Below, piece after piece: positions 62,117 to 64,000 of a stretch of DNA of 64,000 nucleotides. This stretch comes from Streptomyces griseoluteus (GTDB lineage: Bacteria; Actinomycetota; Actinomycetes; Streptomycetales; Streptomycetaceae). The notes below the pieces were generated by a model that saw only the letters and a list, made by a program, of their open reading frames with translations, did no database searches and had not been told where the DNA came from. The position numbers and the translations under genes are program-made. The stretch is taken from the NCBI GenBank assembly GCA_000717735.1, contig JOBE01000035.1:62001-126000 (forward strand). The letters are read 5' to 3'. How positions within the stretch are numbered: the stretch's first letter is position 1; each line of letters begins with the position of its first letter.

Positions 62117-63075
62117 GCCTCCCGCAGGATGTCGACCTTGGGGTTCAGGTGCTCCAGCGCCGCCTCCCGGCCTGCGAACGACCGGCTGACGAGCCGTGTC
62201 CAGAGGCTGTCGCTCCTGTCGAGCCGCGGCGCGATAGGGGTGCGGATGCGCTCGAGTTCTGTGCGGTAGAAGGGGTCGCCCGAGTTGTGCGCGGGAGTGG
62301 ACGCCGTACCCAGGGCGTCCAGTGCCAGCTCGGGTTCCGCAGTGGCCATGGATTCGGCCACGGGCAGCAGGAACCCGAGCGCGTCGTCATGGCGGAGTGT
62401 CACGGCCAGCGACCAGCCGCCGCGCAGGGAGGCTTCAGCGAGCAACCGGGGGGCGTCCGTCAGCGTGGCGACGCGGGGCGCGATGTCTCCGACCCACTGC
62501 GGGTAGCCGGCGTACATGGCGGCGGCAGCGGCCGTGAGCAGGCGCCCGGCGCGCTGATCGGAGTCCGGAGTGAGTTCCGCGGCACGTTCCAGCGCTGTGG
62601 CCGCGGCCGCGTATCCGCCGCGGCGCCGGGAGCGTTCGGCGCTCTCCTCCAGGGCGTCGGCGACCGCTTCGTCCGGTCCGAGTGCGGCGGCGAGGTGCCG
62701 GGCCCGACGGTCGGGTTCGTGTGCGAGCGCCGCGGCGAGTGCCAGGTGGGCCTCGCGACGGTCGGCGAAGGTGGCGGTCTGGTAGATCGCGACGCGGACC
62801 AGCGGATGGCGCAGGAGTATGTCGCCGCTCTCGACCCGTACCAGACCCGCCTGTTCGGCCGGCGCCGCCACACCTCCGGCCTGTCCAGGCCCGCGGGGCT
62901 GCGTGCACGACGTCGGAGAGCCGGTCGGTGCCTGCGGCTGCCGCCAGGAGCAGCGCACGCCGGGTGTGCTCCGGAAGGTCGGGCAGGTCGGCGGCGAACA
63001 GGCGCTCGAGCCGCGCGGTGAGCGGGAGTGAGTCGATCGGGTCGGAAACAGGGTTCCCCGGTTCCTTGGCGCAGG
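62117..63075 (-). pseudogene. LAL-type LuxR regulator fragment
   Basis: An upstream frame reads SLPLTARLERLFAADLPDLP then RALLLAAAAGTDRLSDVVHA. After a shift near 62880 the sense continues with AGLVRVESGDILLRHPLVRV and TPR-like helices (RRRGGYAAAATALERAAELT). This is the middle of a large ATPase-containing LuxR regulator. The Walker motifs and the DNA-binding end are missing. It abuts the MFS fragment at 62116. Confidence 0.7.
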
Positions 63076-63331
63076 CCAACTCGCAGGCATCAGCCTTGCC
63101 CGCCTGAGCTTTGCGGCGGCAATGTCTATATCGTCCGAGCCGGGAGTCCCCATAGCAGCCCCATCCAGGCAACGCCCAGAACTGACGCATCATCACCAAA
63201 GTCAGCATCAGCACCGGCAGGAGGCGCTTCCAGCCGCCGCGCAACGCCAAGATCATCTATCTCCACAACACCACCTGATCTGCGAAGACACAAGCCAAAG
63301 ACCCTTCCGTTAGAGTCACAAGGAGACACCC

Positions 63332-64000
63332 ATGAGGATGCTCATCAACGTTCCCGAGACCGTCGTCGCCGACGCCCTGCGGGGGATGGCCGCCGCTCAT
63401 CCCGAGCTCACCGTGGATGTGGAGCGGCGGGTCGTGGTGCGGCGGGACGCTCCCGTGGCGGGGAAGGTGGCGCTGGTCTCCGGCGGTGGGTCCGGGCACG
63501 AGCCCTTGCACGGGGGGTTCGTGGGACCCGGGATGCTGGCGGCCGCGTGTCCCGGTGAGGTGTTCACGTCGCCCGTGCCCGATCAGATGGTGCGGGCCGC
63601 CGCTGCCGTCGACAGTGGCGCCGGGGTGTTGTTCGTCGTCAAGAACTACACCGGTGACGTGCTGAACTTCGAGATGGCCGCGGAGCTGGCGGAGGACGAG
63701 GGCATCCAGGTCGCCAAGGTCCTCGTCGACGACGACGTCGCGGTCACGGACAGTCTGTACACGGCGGGCCGGCGCGGGACCGGCGGCACGCTCTTCGTGG
63801 AGAAGATCGCGGGCGCCGCCGCCGAGGAGGGCGCGCCTCTTGAGCGGGTGGAGTCGATCGCCCGCCGGGTCAACGAGCGCTGCCGGTCCTTCGGCGTGGC
63901 CCTGAGCGCCTGCACCACCCCCGCGAAGGGCAGCCCCACGTTCGATCTCCCCCCGGGTGAGCTGGAGTTGGGCATCGGCATTCATGGCGAGCCGGGGCGT
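63332..64000 (+). CDS. dhaK: Dihydroxyacetone kinase subunit DhaK, partial
   Basis: 223 residues up to the window edge. ATG 63332 has AGGAG about 6 bases upstream; an ATG at 63338 is also possible. [20 protein letters not shown] binds the substrate, [20 protein letters not shown] and GIGIHGEPG (the His that forms a hemiaminal with dihydroxyacetone) are conserved. DhaK with DhaL phosphorylates dihydroxyacetone from glycerol metabolism; DhaL would lie beyond the edge. Confidence 0.92.
   Translation, partial: MRMLINVPETVVADALRGMAAAHPELTVDVERRVVVRRDAPVAGKVALVSGGGSGHEPLHGGFVGPGMLAAACPGEVFTSPVPDQMVRAAAAVDSGAGVLFVVKNYTGDVLNFEMAAELAEDEGIQVAKVLVDDDVAVTDSLYTAGRRGTGGTLFVEKIAGAAAEEGAPLERVESIARRVNERCRSFGVALSACTTPAKGSPTFDLPPGELELGIGIHGEPGR

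Noticed and set aside
60853..63021. Very long plus-strand frame (about 720 residues) across 60.9-63.0 kb
   Set aside because: It crosses a secreted glycosidase end and two minus-strand pseudogenes and has the Gly/Arg/Asp-rich bias of an antisense frame.

Overview
This is high-GC actinobacterial DNA, almost certainly a Streptomyces chromosome, probably from an accessory or arm-like part. Codon third positions are nearly all G/C, GTG starts and ATGA/GTGA overlaps are frequent, and the gene families are typical of the genus (DUF6000- and DUF6233-type proteins, a diterpene cluster, Lrp/PadR regulators, a CBM3 secreted enzyme). Many genes are broken, and many insertion-element ends lie between them, so gene families are assigned from recognisable motifs only. 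No database search was run.

Region by region. 0-2.4 kb: acetate-type Na+/solute symporter with its DUF485 partner. 2.6-5.7 kb: a decayed mobile region with a broken XRE-type regulator, IS630-type solo ends, a phage-like DUF7873-type gene, a frameshifted DciA/DUF721-like gene and, at 3235-3461, two minus-strand tRNA sequences whose 3' halves lie upstream of their 5' halves (circularly permuted tRNA genes). 5.8-9.1 kb: YjbQ protein, PaaX-GNAT operon and a divergent alpha/beta hydrolase whose end is replaced by transposase debris. 9.13-10.88 kb: a complete IS630-type element carrying an NTF2/SnoaL-like passenger gene. 10.9-13.8 kb: DNA ligase fragment, SulP transporter plus carbonic anhydrase operon, small secreted protein. 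14.3-14.5 kb: a MITE-like element. 15.5-19.9 kb: TerC protein with a Cys-rich tail, then a mosaic of fragments (carbonic anhydrase, TniQ, zinc alcohol dehydrogenase with a 9-bp repeat expansion, Ku-like tail) and small STAS and DUF6233-like genes.

20.2-22.4 kb: a B12-binding radical SAM enzyme with unusual cysteine spacing, next to a LysE/LeuE exporter. 22.5-29.6 kb: an integrase fragment, two coupled large tyrosine recombinases and a decayed third. 29.6-34.5 kb: Eis-like pseudogene, DUF4406-like gene, IS982-like transposase start, glycine-rich secreted protein, a relict two-repeat CRISPR piece, a toxin-antitoxin-like pair and a broken coiled-coil gene.

34.9-38.6 kb: diterpene cluster (P450, prenyl diphosphate synthase, class I terpene synthase). 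40.5-46.1 kb: PadR regulator, sulfatase, MFS transporter, formylglycine-generating enzyme and secreted GDSL esterase in one probable operon; the maturase sits beside its probable sulfatase client. 46.2-48.3 kb: two alpha/beta hydrolases. 48.4-56.0 kb: peptide-type ABC importer with an M20 amidohydrolase and a divergent Lrp regulator. 56.2-59.6 kb: amidase and acyl-CoA synthetase. 59.8-61.2 kb: secreted CBM3 plus GH16-like protein. 61.2-63.1 kb: two pseudogenes joined end to end (MHS-type MFS transporter, LAL-type regulator). 63.3 kb to the edge: start of dhaK.
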